Positions 34,529 through 43,135 are shown, counted from the stretch's first letter. The stretch is DNA of 64,000 bases from Rubrivirga sp. SAORIC476 (GCF_002283555.1 NZ_MVOI01000003.1:1593417-1657416), one strand, 5' to 3'. Numbers and translations are program-made. Notes: a model not told the origin generated them from the letters alone.

Positions 34529-36341
34529 CGGCAGTCGCTGCGGGGGCCGCGTTCGGGACCTCGACCCCGAACACCACGCCGACCGGGTGGGGCAACACCG
34601 CGCGTGGTGGTCGCAGGCGGACGCCGTACGTGCGCGTGGTCTCGGTGTCGTGCTCGTCGAGGTACTGGACCGTCACGGCGTCGGGCTCGACCGGCCCACC
34701 GTCGCCGCGGAGGAAGGCGCGGAAGCGACGGTCGATCTCGGCGATGGCAGCGTCCGGGTCGAGCCCGGCGCAGGCGGGACCGATGACGAGCGCGCGATGC
34801 GACGCGAGTGCGGTCAGGACGGCCGCGGGCAGACTGGCACGGGCGCGAGCGTCGCCCGAGGCGTCGGCGGGAGTCGCGGTGGTCGCGGGCGGCCCCATCA
34901 CGGCGCGGTCGGTGCGGAGCGGACCCGAGAAACCGAGCACGCCCGCCCGCGCGAGGTCGTCGAGGACGCTGTCGCCGAAGGCCGCGGCCAGCGGCATCGC
35001 CCCCATCCGCGTGGTGCGGACCGGCAGGTCGGGCACGGTCTGCCCGGCCGACGCCGTCGGCCAGCCGCGGTCGGCGTGCGCCGCGGCCATCGCGAGGCCG
35101 ACGAGCAGCGCGCCGCCCCCCCACAGCCGCTCGCCGCCCTCGACCCCGTGGGTCTTGTCCACGTGGTCCGGGCCGTAGGCGTGGCGCAGGAGAAACGGCG
35201 GGACGGCGAGCGCCAGGAACGCTGCGTCGGGGCGCGTCCGAAGCGAGCGGAAGGCAGCGTACTCGGGCTGCCGGAGCAGGGCGGTCGCAGGCGGCAGGCG
35301 CGAGAAATCGGTCGGCGCGGAGAGCCCGAAAAAGGCGGGCGACGCGCTCACCACGATGGGTACCTGAAGGCTGGCGCCCGAGGCCGCGAGGTCCCCCAGG
35401 GCCGTCAGGTCGGCCGAGGTCGTCTCGACGGCGTGGTCGACCAGCACGGCCGCCAGCGGCGTCCGCTCGACGCCGTGCGCGTACTCGGGAAGCAGCACCT
35501 GATGGTGGACCGCCTCAGCGAGCGCAGTCTTGGACGCGGCGAGCACCGACAGCCGCGCGCCCTGGCGGAACGCGAGCCGGTCCACGAGTCGCCTCAGCCC
35601 CGTCCAGGCTGCCTCAGCGCGGCGCACGTCCGGGTGCTCGACGACGGCGGACAGGGTGCGGCGGAGGCGCGAGGCGAGGTCGGTCGCGACGCGCTCGGCA
35701 GCGGCGCGGTCCACGTCGCCGGTCGGCTCGGAGGCCGCGCGGACGAGGGCACCCAGCAGGGGGTCCTTCGGCGGCGTCGCAGGGTCGTCGCCGTCCAGGG
35801 CGACCATGCCCAGCAAGGCGTCGAGGCCGCCGTCGTCGCTCGGAGGGGCCGAGGGGCCACCCGGACGTGCCGCCACGGCCGCAGCCAGCCCGTCGGCTCC
35901 GGCGACGCCAGTCTCGGCGAGGCGGTCGCGGAGGGCCTCCAGCGTGACGCCGCCCCGCCGGGCCTCGTCCAGGACGGCGCGCGCGCGGTCGGCCGCGGTC
36001 AGGGCCGGCACGCGAGCGACGATGCCCGCCGGGGTGAAGGCGTCGAGCGCGTCGGCGGTCCACTCCACCTCGGTGGGCGCACCGTCGAGGCCGGGCACGC
36101 GAACAGCCAGCATCGGGCCGTGCTCGCGCATCCGCTCGGCGACCGTGTTCGGGTCGACTTCCCAGACGCGGTCGCCGTCGGCCCAGTCGGGCACCGGGGC
36201 CTGCGGGTCGAGGTCGGCGACGAGGAGGAGGCGGAACGCGCCGCCGCGCTCGCGCGGTGACGCCCCCGCCGTCGGCGCCTCGGCCGTCGTGCGGTCCGGG
36301 TCGGAGGTGATCGTGAAGCCGACAGACGGAGACTCGGACAT
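34518..36341 (-). CDS. Fused TssB-TssC-like sheath paralogue
   Basis: A 607-residue protein that aligns with both sheath subunits encoded elsewhere in this window. Residues 36-130 (FRLLLVADLDPQ, VDPNTVAERM, EVEWTADALDAFTPAGIVARVP) follow TssB (MRMLVVGDFTN, LNKDNFEDVL, LTFDSMKSFNPDQIAKQVP). Residues 195 onward (AERVATDLASRLRRTLSAVVEHPDVRRAEAAWTGLRRLVDRL) follow TssC (AWRGLKFLVDRTDFRK). The C-terminal half continues the TssC fold (SASPAFFGLSAPTDFSRLPP). It heads the kinase/FHA operon and overlaps the FHA gene. Sheath regulator, cap or second contractile element are all possible. Confidence 0.75.
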   Translation of the reverse strand: MSESPSVGFTITSDPDRTTAEAPTAGASPRERGGAFRLLLVADLDPQAPVPDWADGDRVWEVDPNTVAERMREHGPMLAVRVPGLDGAPTEVEWTADALDAFTPAGIVARVPALTAADRARAVLDEARRGGVTLEALRDRLAETGVAGADGLAAAVAARPGGPSAPPSDDGGLDALLGMVALDGDDPATPPKDPLLGALVRAASEPTGDVDRAAAERVATDLASRLRRTLSAVVEHPDVRRAEAAWTGLRRLVDRLAFRQGARLSVLAASKTALAEAVHHQVLLPEYAHGVERTPLAAVLVDHAVETTSADLTALGDLAASGASLQVPIVVSASPAFFGLSAPTDFSRLPPATALLRQPEYAAFRSLRTRPDAAFLALAVPPFLLRHAYGPDHVDKTHGVEGGERLWGGGALLVGLAMAAAHADRGWPTASAGQTVPDLPVRTTRMGAMPLAAAFGDSVLDDLARAGVLGFSGPLRTDRAVMGPPATTATPADASGDARARASLPAAVLTALASHRALVIGPACAGLDPDAAIAEIDRRFRAFLRGDGGPVEPDAVTVQYLDEHDTETTRTYGVRLRPPRAVLPHPVGVVFGVEVPNAAPAATADGG

Positions 36342-36383
36342 GGCAGAGGGAACGGGGCCGCTCCGACATGGCGCAGCCGACTG

Positions 36384-36402
36384 ACCCTATACACCGGAAA
36401 CC
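36384..36402 (-). promoter_or_regulatory. Promoter-like motif upstream of the signalling operon
   Basis: On the plus strand ACCCTATACACCGGAAACC, i.e. GTATAGGGT preceded by TTTCCGGT on the minus strand, ends 42 nt before the sheath-paralogue start. A close relative, ATCCTATACCGGGAACGG, lies 55 nt upstream of tssK. TATA is rare in this GC-rich sequence, so a shared promoter or activator site is likely. Which sigma factor reads it is unknown. Confidence 0.45.
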
Positions 36403-36449
36403 TCCGCCCTCCCCGTCACAGGAGTGAGGCGTGACCGGTGAACCACGAG

Positions 36450-36469
36450 CGAGGCGGGGGCCCGCCTCG
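36450..36469. terminator. GC-rich hairpin ending the T6SS structural operon
   Basis: CGAGGCGGG and CCCGCCTCG are a perfect 9-bp inverted repeat with GG at the centre, 27-46 nt past the stop of the HEAT-repeat gene on the minus strand. It separates the structural operon from the signalling operon. No U-tract. Confidence 0.45.
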
Positions 36470-36495
36470 GCACGGGGGCGAGCTCCCTGTCGCCC

Positions 36496-37857
36496 TCAGT
36501 CCGCGTAGTGCCCGGCCACGTACCAGCGGCCGGGGACGAAGCGCTGAGCCGCCGCCCACTCCCCCATCGCCCTGAGGGCCGCCCGCTGGCGCTGGACCTC
36601 CCAGGTCGGCTCGAACGGCAGCGTCATCCGGTAGCGGACCGCCAGTTCGTCGGCGATCCAGCGGCGGAGCCGATGCGGCACGAACGGCGCGCACAGCGAC
36701 GACACCTGGCTCTCCGGTCCCGCCGCTCTCCCGAGGCGGACGCGCGGGGTCTCGGCGACGTGCGGCTCGTGGTCGGCCCACCACGCCTGCCAGACCTCCG
36801 GGTCGGTGCTCGGACCGGTGACCGTGGTGCCCCGTGGCGGCTGACCCGGCGGCACGAGCGGCTCGCCATTCGCCAGCCGCTCCTTCTCGTCGTCGAACAG
36901 CTCGTCCTCGTCGGGCACGTCCTCGACGAACGTGTCGGCGGTGAGGTCGGCGCCGGTGATCAGGTCGAGGGCGCGGGCGGCGGCGGGGGCAGCCTCGCCG
37001 GAGAGCGCGGCGATGAGGACGGGGACGGAGCGCGGATCGCCCATCAGCCCCAGTACATCCGCGGCGGCGGAGGCGGAGGGCGGATGCTGAAGGACCTCGT
37101 GGAGCCACGGGACGGCGGCCGCGTGCCCGGCGAGCGCGAGCGTCGGCAGGAGCGCGGGGTCGGTGCGGGCGGCTCGGAGGACGGTCGCAGGCGCGTCCGG
37201 GGCTCCGCTGCGCAAGAGCGCGACGGCCGCTTCCAGGCGCACCTCGGCATCCTCGTCGGACAGGAGCGGGCGGACGACGCCGTCCACCAGTCCGTCGGCC
37301 GTCTGGCCGAGCGCGCGGACGATCCGGGCGCGGAGCGACGGCGGCGCCTCCGGGAGCGCGTCCAGCAGGCCGTCGCGGCCAGGCAGTTGGCGGGCTGTCA
37401 CGAGGTCGGCCGCGAGGCGGAGGCGTCGCGGGTCGCCGAGGAGGTCGGCACGCAAGGCACCGGGCTCCCACGCCGTTGGCAGCTCGGCCACGAGCGCGTC
37501 CGACATCGCGTCGAGCGCCTCGTCGTCGTCCGGGTCCACGCCCTCCATGGCCACGCCGACGAGGTCGCTGCGGCCGTGGCGGCAGAACACGCGGAGGCCG
37601 GTGTGCAGCTCGCCCGCGTCGCCGTCGAGCGCCTGCTGGCGGCAGACGGCGAGCGCGAGGTCGCCCCCGAGCACGAGCGCGTCCAGGTGGGCCTCCAGGC
37701 GGGCCTCCTCGTCGCCGAGGTCGAACCAGGCGAGGTCCGGGTTCTCGCGGTCGGCCGGGCGCTGCTCCCAGAGCGCGGCGGCCTCGGAGAGGTGCTCGAG
37801 GTAGAGGCCGATGCGGAAGCCCTGCTCGGAGCCGTCTTCGTGGAGATCGTCGAGCAC
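36496..37857 (-). CDS. T6SS-associated HEAT-repeat protein (TIGR02270-like)
   Basis: A 453-residue, mostly helical protein from a GTG start. Repeated HEAT-like units run from about residue 150 (PLLSDEDAEVRLEAAVALLRSGAPD, LPTLALAGHAAAVPWLHEVL, ADVLGLMGDPRSVPVLIAALSG). The C-terminal 100 residues (VSSLCAPFVPHRLRRWIADELAVRYRM) are characteristic of a protein family that travels with DUF2169/DUF4150 T6SS cargo genes. No enzyme motif. It is the last gene of the long structural/cargo operon, 4 nt after the second immunity-like gene. A scaffold or chaperone role is inferred only. Confidence 0.68.
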   Translation of the reverse strand: MLDDLHEDGSEQGFRIGLYLEHLSEAAALWEQRPADRENPDLAWFDLGDEEARLEAHLDALVLGGDLALAVCRQQALDGDAGELHTGLRVFCRHGRSDLVGVAMEGVDPDDDEALDAMSDALVAELPTAWEPGALRADLLGDPRRLRLAADLVTARQLPGRDGLLDALPEAPPSLRARIVRALGQTADGLVDGVVRPLLSDEDAEVRLEAAVALLRSGAPDAPATVLRAARTDPALLPTLALAGHAAAVPWLHEVLQHPPSASAAADVLGLMGDPRSVPVLIAALSGEAAPAAARALDLITGADLTADTFVEDVPDEDELFDDEKERLANGEPLVPPGQPPRGTTVTGPSTDPEVWQAWWADHEPHVAETPRVRLGRAAGPESQVSSLCAPFVPHRLRRWIADELAVRYRMTLPFEPTWEVQRQRAALRAMGEWAAAQRFVPGRWYVAGHYAD

Positions 37858-37861
37858 GGGA

Positions 37862-38692
37862 TCAGGAGGGTGGGTGGGACCGGCGGTACTCCGCCGCGAG
37901 GCGGTCGATCTGGCGGAAGAGATCGTCCGGCCAGGCGTCCGTCGGTCCGAGCCGGGCCGGACGCGGGCAGTAGACGTAGTCCTCCTCCAGCGACCACCCC
38001 ACGCGCTCGGCGAGATGCAGGAGCGCGATAGCCTCGATGGAGACGTGCTGGCGGACGCGAAACACCGGGTCGCTCAGCCGGTCGGGCGTGAGGGCGGCGA
38101 CCCAGGCCGTGTGAGCGTCGAGCACGCCCTCGAACGCATCGCGGAAGGCACTTTCGTCGCGGGCCTGGAAGGCACGGCACACGTCGAGCCGTGGGTCCCG
38201 GGCGCCGTTCGCCACGCGCTCGTAGCGCTCCACGAGCGCTGCCGGGGCAGGCAGCCCGGCCTCGGCCGCGGCGTCGGCGAAGGCGTGCGAGAGGAACCCG
38301 ACGTAGCAGAAGTCATCCTCGTACTCGCCCTCCGGGATCCACGCGCCGGGCCCGGACGCGACCAGGTCAGCCGCGAGCGCGTCATGTCGGGCACAGAGGG
38401 CGGCGAACAGCGCGGGCGTCCGCGAGACGGCACGCTCGGGCGCGTCCAGTCCCTCTCGCGCGCACTGCTCGAGAAACCAGATCCGCGCCCTCGCGCTGTG
38501 CACGAGGTCCTCCCGGTACTTGTGGGCGTCGTACCGGACGAGCAGGTTGCACAGCGCGAGACCCTCGAAGGCGTCCTGGATCTCCTCGGCCACGCTCCCC
38601 AGGTCCTCCGGGCCAGGCCCCGACACAGCCCCTCCGACCGCCATGCGGGTGTCGGAGAGCAACGCGTCGTAGACATCTTCCAGCGTTTCCAC
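37862..38692 (-). CDS. Candidate immunity protein, Imm49-like
   Basis: A 276-residue all-helical cytoplasmic protein (GTG start; no signal peptide or membrane helix). The helical pattern LCNLLVRYDAHKYREDLVHSARARIWFLEQC, then VRQHVSIEAIALLHLAERVGW, resembles Imm49-type immunity proteins. It sits 6 nt after the DUF1629-like gene and directly behind the AHH nuclease effector, the classical place for immunity genes. Recognition of the family by eye is tentative; a second effector-linked helper is possible. Confidence 0.5.
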   Translation of the reverse strand: METLEDVYDALLSDTRMAVGGAVSGPGPEDLGSVAEEIQDAFEGLALCNLLVRYDAHKYREDLVHSARARIWFLEQCAREGLDAPERAVSRTPALFAALCARHDALAADLVASGPGAWIPEGEYEDDFCYVGFLSHAFADAAAEAGLPAPAALVERYERVANGARDPRLDVCRAFQARDESAFRDAFEGVLDAHTAWVAALTPDRLSDPVFRVRQHVSIEAIALLHLAERVGWSLEEDYVYCPRPARLGPTDAWPDDLFRQIDRLAAEYRRSHPPS

Positions 38693-38698
38693 GAGCGT

Positions 38699-39337
38699 CT
38701 AGAGAGTGTAGGTCGCCGGAGACGAGAACGCCGAGCCGACCGGGGCCTCGGCTTGGAGCCGGTGCATCTGCTCGGCCGTCACGAACAGGCGCGTTGGGAG
38801 GTGTGTCGGACGAAACACGGAGCGCTCCGGGTCGAGGCGATCGGCATCGACAGCGAGACCGTAGCAGACGGAGATGAGGTCGGGGTCGATAGGGTTCATC
38901 TCCACCTGCGACGCCCCCAGGTCGAGGCAGTCGACCGTCCCGAGCGGGTTGACGATGACGTAGGCGCGCTCGGTCGGCCGGTCCTTGTGGTTGTACACGG
39001 CCACGTCGAGAAGCTCCAAGTGCGCCGCCTCCGCGAGACCTGCCGCCTCGGCCGCATCCCGTGCGACCACGAGCAGGCTGTCGAGGTTGTACAGCACGTC
39101 GGGCAGGCGGACATCGCGGGGGTACGCCGGGTCCATGCGAAACGCCGCGTCGGACGGAAAGCGCTCGGCGACCGAGATGCCGCGCTTGAGCTCCCACACG
39201 TCCTCGACGTTGTCGAGGTACTGGGCGGACGCGTAGCCGCGCACGGGGGCAGGCTCCCAGATCAGCGCGGGAGCGTCGAGGTCCGGGCCGTCGTCGCCAG
39301 GAAACTCGTCCGGGAAGCCGTCGGGGAAGTCGTTCAT
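38699..39337 (-). CDS. Candidate immunity protein, Imm11/MXAN_0049-like (DUF1629)
   Basis: A 212-residue acidic cytoplasmic protein. It has the order seen in the MXAN_0049-type immunity domain: RLPDVLYNLDSLLVVARDAAEA, then LLDVAVYNHKDR, YVIVNPLGTVDCLDLGASQVEM and, near the C-terminus, SVFRPTHLPTRLFVTAEQMHRLQ. These proteins protect against T6SS or polymorphic toxins. It starts 7 nt after the nuclease stop, so it is very probably translated with it. Which of the two immunity-like genes neutralises the nuclease is not evident. Confidence 0.62.
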   Translation of the reverse strand: MNDFPDGFPDEFPGDDGPDLDAPALIWEPAPVRGYASAQYLDNVEDVWELKRGISVAERFPSDAAFRMDPAYPRDVRLPDVLYNLDSLLVVARDAAEAAGLAEAAHLELLDVAVYNHKDRPTERAYVIVNPLGTVDCLDLGASQVEMNPIDPDLISVCYGLAVDADRLDPERSVFRPTHLPTRLFVTAEQMHRLQAEAPVGSAFSSPATYTL

Positions 39338-39344
39338 CGGAGGA

Positions 39345-40028
39345 TCAGGAGATGGCCTTCCACATGTCGTCGAGCCCGCCGATCACGGCACCCGACGAAT
39401 CCAGCGGGAGCGGCTGGCGCTTGGTCGGCGTCGCGGCCATGGAAAAGGGCTTGTACCAGTGGTTCCGCCACTTATTCTGCATCTTCCAGCATGCGTACGT
39501 GCCGAGCGCACGCAGGCCTCGAGCCTTGAGGCGGGCCAGGAACGTCGCCGTGCACTGCTCCACGAGCCGCTTGAGCGCCTTGACCTCGACCTTGTGCGGG
39601 TTCCGCTTCTTCGAGTCGATGACATCCCACACGTGGTCCTTGAGCCACTTCTTGCACTCGTCGGTGTAGCCGTCTCGCGTGTTGTGGTCTACGTCGTGGG
39701 CCGGGATGTTCAGCGGCACCTTCCCGCCTGAGGCGGCATACTGGCGCTTGAGCGGCATCCCGTACATGTTCGGAGGGTCGTTGATGTCCCACGGCATCAC
39801 CCAGAGGCAGTTCTCGATGAACTCCTCGCTCCCGGACGGCAGCACGCGGCCGCCCATTGCGTGATCGCACAAGATGTGGTGGGCCTGCCACTTCTTGCCG
39901 CCACCGGACATAAAGCCCTTCCCGCCCGCCTTGCAGCGCTTCCGGTAGGTCCGCGACGAGCGCCGCGTGAGCGTGCTCTGCCGCTTGGCGTTCTTCTGGA
40001 AGTGGGTCGTAGCAGCGGGAGCAGCCAT
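39345..40028 (-). CDS. AHH-type nuclease, probable T6SS effector
   Basis: A 227-residue basic protein rich in Lys and Trp. KKWQAHHILCDHAMGG contains the AHH motif of the HNH/endonuclease-VII superfamily, followed by FIENCLWVMPWDINDPPNMYGMPLK and NIPAHDVDHNTRDGY, matching the toxin-domain layout. It should cut DNA or RNA in a target cell. There is no signal peptide, so delivery must come from T6SS. It follows VgrG, DUF2169, DUF4150 and pseudo-ketosynthase genes and is followed by two immunity-like genes. GC content and composition are visibly lower than its neighbours, suggesting horizontal acquisition. Confidence 0.8.
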   Translation of the reverse strand: MAAPAATTHFQKNAKRQSTLTRRSSRTYRKRCKAGGKGFMSGGGKKWQAHHILCDHAMGGRVLPSGSEEFIENCLWVMPWDINDPPNMYGMPLKRQYAASGGKVPLNIPAHDVDHNTRDGYTDECKKWLKDHVWDVIDSKKRNPHKVEVKALKRLVEQCTATFLARLKARGLRALGTYACWKMQNKWRNHWYKPFSMAATPTKRQPLPLDSSGAVIGGLDDMWKAIS

Positions 40029-40040
40029 AGATGAGGAGGG

Positions 40041-41129
40041 TCAGAGGGCAGACACGAGGACGGCGCTACGGCGAGCGGTCGCTTCGGCACCAAGCACGAG
40101 GGCGGTCGGGGCCGGAGCGTAGCCCCGAGCGAAGGCGCGAAAGGCGACGGCAACACCGAGTGCCCCGCTCGCGGCACCGGTGTCGCCGAACGCGAGGGCG
40201 GGATAGGTGGCCGCCTCCAGCCCCTCCCGAAGCGACGGTGCCTGCGAGAGCGCATGGCCCCACTCCGCCGACCGGAAGGGCTCGCCGTTGCAGTCGGAGA
40301 GAAGCCAGGGGGAGGTGGCACCCGCGAGCGACTGCGCGAGCGCGGCGAGGGCGCGCCCCGTCGGCGGGCGTCCCGCATAGAGGTGTGCGGCCTCGTCGGC
40401 CACCGCCGCGTCTCGGACCAGGCCCACACACGTCCCGCTGGTGTCGCGTTCGAGCAGCAGGAAGACCGCCGCCTCGCCCGGGGCCAGGCCCGGCGTCGGC
40501 CCCGACTGGTCAAGGCGCTCGTGCTCGGCCAGCCGACCGACGACCGAGCTTCGGATGAGGCTGTCGAAGGCCCCCACGACGCACGCCTCCCCGACGCGGA
40601 GCCGGTCGAGGGCGAGGCGGAGGCCCAGCGCGAACCCGGCGCGGCCCTCGAAGAGCGTCAGGCGCTCCGGCGAGACAGGCATCCCGACACCCGCGGCGAG
40701 CGCGTCGCCCAGCCGGTGCGCGGCCAGGGCCACCTCGGCCGCGACCGGGTCGGCCTCGGGCACCTCGTCGGGGTCGACCTCGTCGGGGTCATCGTCCGGA
40801 TACGGGGGCTCCACGGGGAGCCCTTCCGGCGCAGCCACGACCCAGCGCGCGCGCGCCAGCACCTCGGCCGGGGCCGACGCCGCGAGGCTCCGCGCCCCGA
40901 GTTCGGCGACCCGCAGGAGCCGCCCGGCGCCGTCGAAGCCCCGCGTGAACGGGCCGATGGGGTGCCCGACGGCCGGAACCGGGTCCTCGGTCGCGGGCGG
41001 CGTGACGAACCCGTCCAGCAGCGACGGGCGCGACAGGCCAGCGCGCGCGGCCGCACAGGCGGTCGTGACCTCCAAACCGAGGCTCGACACGAGGCCGATG
41101 GCCGTGACAGCGAGGGGCGGCGTCTCCAC
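40041..41129 (-). CDS. Degenerate beta-ketoacyl-synthase-like protein of T6SS cargo operon
   Basis: A 362-residue thiolase-fold protein (GTG start). Overall order follows ketosynthases (LAVTAIGLVSSLG at the N-terminus, GEACVVGAFDSLI, GEAAVFLLLERD, FGDTGAASGALGVAVAF near the C-terminus). The catalytic triad is gone: no Cys in the segment LTLFEGRAGFALGL where TACAS should be, DCNGEP in place of the EAHGTG histidine, and GDTGAASG in place of GHTGAASG. Similar inactive ketosynthases accompany DUF2169/DUF4150 T6SS modules. Probably a structural or adaptor protein. It lies 12 nt upstream of the AHH nuclease. Confidence 0.78.
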   Translation of the reverse strand: METPPLAVTAIGLVSSLGLEVTTACAAARAGLSRPSLLDGFVTPPATEDPVPAVGHPIGPFTRGFDGAGRLLRVAELGARSLAASAPAEVLARARWVVAAPEGLPVEPPYPDDDPDEVDPDEVPEADPVAAEVALAAHRLGDALAAGVGMPVSPERLTLFEGRAGFALGLRLALDRLRVGEACVVGAFDSLIRSSVVGRLAEHERLDQSGPTPGLAPGEAAVFLLLERDTSGTCVGLVRDAAVADEAAHLYAGRPPTGRALAALAQSLAGATSPWLLSDCNGEPFRSAEWGHALSQAPSLREGLEAATYPALAFGDTGAASGALGVAVAFRAFARGYAPAPTALVLGAEATARRSAVLVSAL

Positions 41130-41132
41130 GGA

Positions 41133-41594
41133 TCAGTACGCCTTGCCGCAGATCGCGCAGTCCGGCTTCGGAGGCAGCCCGACGGCCACGACAGGCGGCT
41201 GGATGACCGGGAAGGGCGGCGTGTTCTTGTCGTTGTGGAGCATGATGTCGAACGCCCGTGCCACATTCTTGCCTTCCACCTTGACATCGAAGGAGAACAT
41301 CACGAACTCGGCCTTGCCCTTGATCTTGTTGCTCACCACGCCCCCTCCCGCAGACCCGGCCTCGTCGCCGGTGCTCATCCTGAAGTTGGAGTCTTTTGTG
41401 CAAATCGGGTTGCCGTCCATCTTCACCTTCTTGCTGCCCTTCGCGGTGTCGCTCGACATCGCGATGTTCGGGTACGGGATCGGGACCGGGCCGCCCGGGG
41501 TTGGCGTCTTGCAGACGTCGGGGAAGGCCGTCGTGATGCCGGTGCTGGCCTTGTGGACCACCGAGAGAAAGTTGACGCCGACGGAGGAGGGCAT
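41133..41594 (-). CDS. DUF4150 PAAR-like tip protein
   Basis: A 153-residue protein with the DUF4150/PAAR-like pattern: VVHKASTGITTAFPDVCKTPTPGGPVPIPYPNIAMSSD followed by DGNPICTKDSNF, and a C-terminal PDCAICGKAY that could hold zinc. It should cap the VgrG spike and carry effectors. It lies between the pseudo-ketosynthase (3-nt gap) and DUF2169 gene (2-nt gap), a standard DUF4150-DUF2169 pair. Confidence 0.87.
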   Translation of the reverse strand: MPSSVGVNFLSVVHKASTGITTAFPDVCKTPTPGGPVPIPYPNIAMSSDTAKGSKKVKMDGNPICTKDSNFRMSTGDEAGSAGGGVVSNKIKGKAEFVMFSFDVKVEGKNVARAFDIMLHNDKNTPPFPVIQPPVVAVGLPPKPDCAICGKAY

Positions 41595-41596
41595 GG

Positions 41597-42616
41597 CTAG
41601 TTGAGGGTGATCGTGATGTCGCCGAGGTCGTAGAGGTCGCGTGGCAGGCGCAGTCCGCCGCTCCAGACGAGGACCACCTCGCCGTGCCGCCCGCCGTCAC
41701 CGTCCACCACGACCCGGTCCAGGCCGAGGCTGACGGGCAACGCGCCCTTCGCACGACTCTCGGCGGTGGCCGACGGCGACAGGCCGGGCAGGGTAAACCG
41801 AAGCAGTCCCTGCGGCGACACCCCCAAGGCCGCCCCGTGCTCGTCGCCGCGGAGACGGCCCGGAACCGACAGCCCCGGAGGCGCCGTGTCGAAGAAGCGG
41901 CCATCGAAGTCGTCGGGCAGAAGCGGACGGCGCGTCTCCATCCAGGCCTCGTCGTAGGTGCCGGCGAAGGCCGACCGGGGCTGCCATCCGGGAGCGACAA
42001 ACCCGACGGGGGCGGGGGCAGGCCGGTCCTCCGGGGACCGGATCAGCGCATCGGGGCGCTCGAAGTTGGGCAGCCGGGACGCGTCCACCACCTGCTGGCT
42101 CCGTTTGGCGCGGAAGCCGACCCCGACGGGATTGCGAGGATCGAAGTCGTGATCCTGCTCCGCACTCGACGACGCGTCAGTGCCCCCGGCGGCGCGCTCG
42201 TAAGCGAGCGGGATCCGCTCGTAGGGCATGGGCCGGGAGATCCGCGTGATGCCCAGGGCCGCCTGCCACTCGCGCTCCCCGAACACACGAAACGACGCCT
42301 TCGCCGCCCCGAGTTGAATCCCTACGTCGCCCTCTCGGTCTCCCGGTCGGACAGGATAGGCCGAGCCGGTCAGCACCACGTCCGTCGAGCCCTTCCGGAT
42401 GGCGAGGTCCGACGCATAGACGAGGCTCGACACGCCCGGCTCGCCGGTGAACGCGTCGGCGAGTGCCACCTCCCGCTGGGCCTCGGCCGGGACCATCCCC
42501 CCGGCCCCATCGAGCGCGTAGGTCGCCTTGAGCATCACGACGAGGAGATCCGCCCCGTCGAGGTCGGAGACGACGGTGGGCAGCGCGGCGAACGGCGTGG
42601 GGTTGACGATCTCCAT
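41597..42616 (-). CDS. DUF2169 T6SS effector adaptor
   Basis: A 339-residue protein starting MEIVNPTPFAALPTVVSDLDGADLLVVMLKATYAL, the DUF2169 N-terminus; FRVFGEREWQ, VGVGFRAK, RSAFAGTYDEAWMETRRPLLPDDFDGRFFDTAPPG are also family blocks. DUF2169 proteins load effectors onto the VgrG/PAAR tip (Tap-like role). Cytoplasmic. Position between DUF4150 and the DUF6484 protein fits. Its cargo here is most likely the AHH nuclease. Confidence 0.87.
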   Translation of the reverse strand: MEIVNPTPFAALPTVVSDLDGADLLVVMLKATYALDGAGGMVPAEAQREVALADAFTGEPGVSSLVYASDLAIRKGSTDVVLTGSAYPVRPGDREGDVGIQLGAAKASFRVFGEREWQAALGITRISRPMPYERIPLAYERAAGGTDASSSAEQDHDFDPRNPVGVGFRAKRSQQVVDASRLPNFERPDALIRSPEDRPAPAPVGFVAPGWQPRSAFAGTYDEAWMETRRPLLPDDFDGRFFDTAPPGLSVPGRLRGDEHGAALGVSPQGLLRFTLPGLSPSATAESRAKGALPVSLGLDRVVVDGDGGRHGEVVLVWSGGLRLPRDLYDLGDITITLN

Positions 42617-42625
42617 CGGAGGCGC

Positions 42626-43090
42626 TCAGTTGATGGCGACGCTAGCGCCTTTGACCTTGTGGAGCCGCTTCGCCCGGCTCGTGATGTCGGTCCCCAGCAC
42701 TACCACCTTGCCGCGCTTGTCGATGCGGATGGAGCCGCCGCCGCACTCCAGCGAGAGCGACTCGTCGGCCGCGATCGTGACCTTGCGGCCCGCGATCCGG
42801 ACGGTCTCGACGCCCTCCGGGATCACCACCTCGACGACGCGGGTGGCGGGCCCGGCGGGAGCCCGAGGCAGGCCGACCCGGCCGAGCACATAGCCCTCGT
42901 CAGCCCCGGTCGGCGCGACGACGAGAACGCGGTCGCCCTCTACGGCCTGAAGCGGACGGTCCTCGGACATCTGGAGCAGACGGCACAGGCTCTCGGCTCC
43001 GTCGTCGTGGCGCACGGTCACCTCCCCCGCGTCACCGACGGCGCAGACGGTCGCCTCTCTCATCTGGGTACTCTGTAGAAGGTCGAACAT
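42626..43090 (-). CDS. DUF6484-type VgrG-associated protein
   Basis: A 154-residue protein whose N-terminus (ATVCAVGDAGEVTVRHDDGAESLCRLLQMSEDRPLQAVEGDRVLVVAP) is an OB-like beta domain and whose C-terminal half (TVRIAGRKVTIAADESLSLECGGGSIRIDKRGKVVVLGTD) repeats the beta-helix style of the VgrG tail. Such proteins lie with DUF2169 genes and probably trim or extend the spike. 45 nt downstream of vgrG. Confidence 0.72.
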   Translation of the reverse strand: MFDLLQSTQMREATVCAVGDAGEVTVRHDDGAESLCRLLQMSEDRPLQAVEGDRVLVVAPTGADEGYVLGRVGLPRAPAGPATRVVEVVIPEGVETVRIAGRKVTIAADESLSLECGGGSIRIDKRGKVVVLGTDITSRAKRLHKVKGASVAIN

Positions 43091-43135
43091 GGCTGGCTGG
43101 AAGTCTGCGTGGGAGGTCGGCGTCCTGCGGGCGGG

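Noticed and set aside
40041..41129. Fatty-acid or polyketide synthase gene
   Set aside because: All catalytic residues are missing and the gene is set in T6SS cargo.
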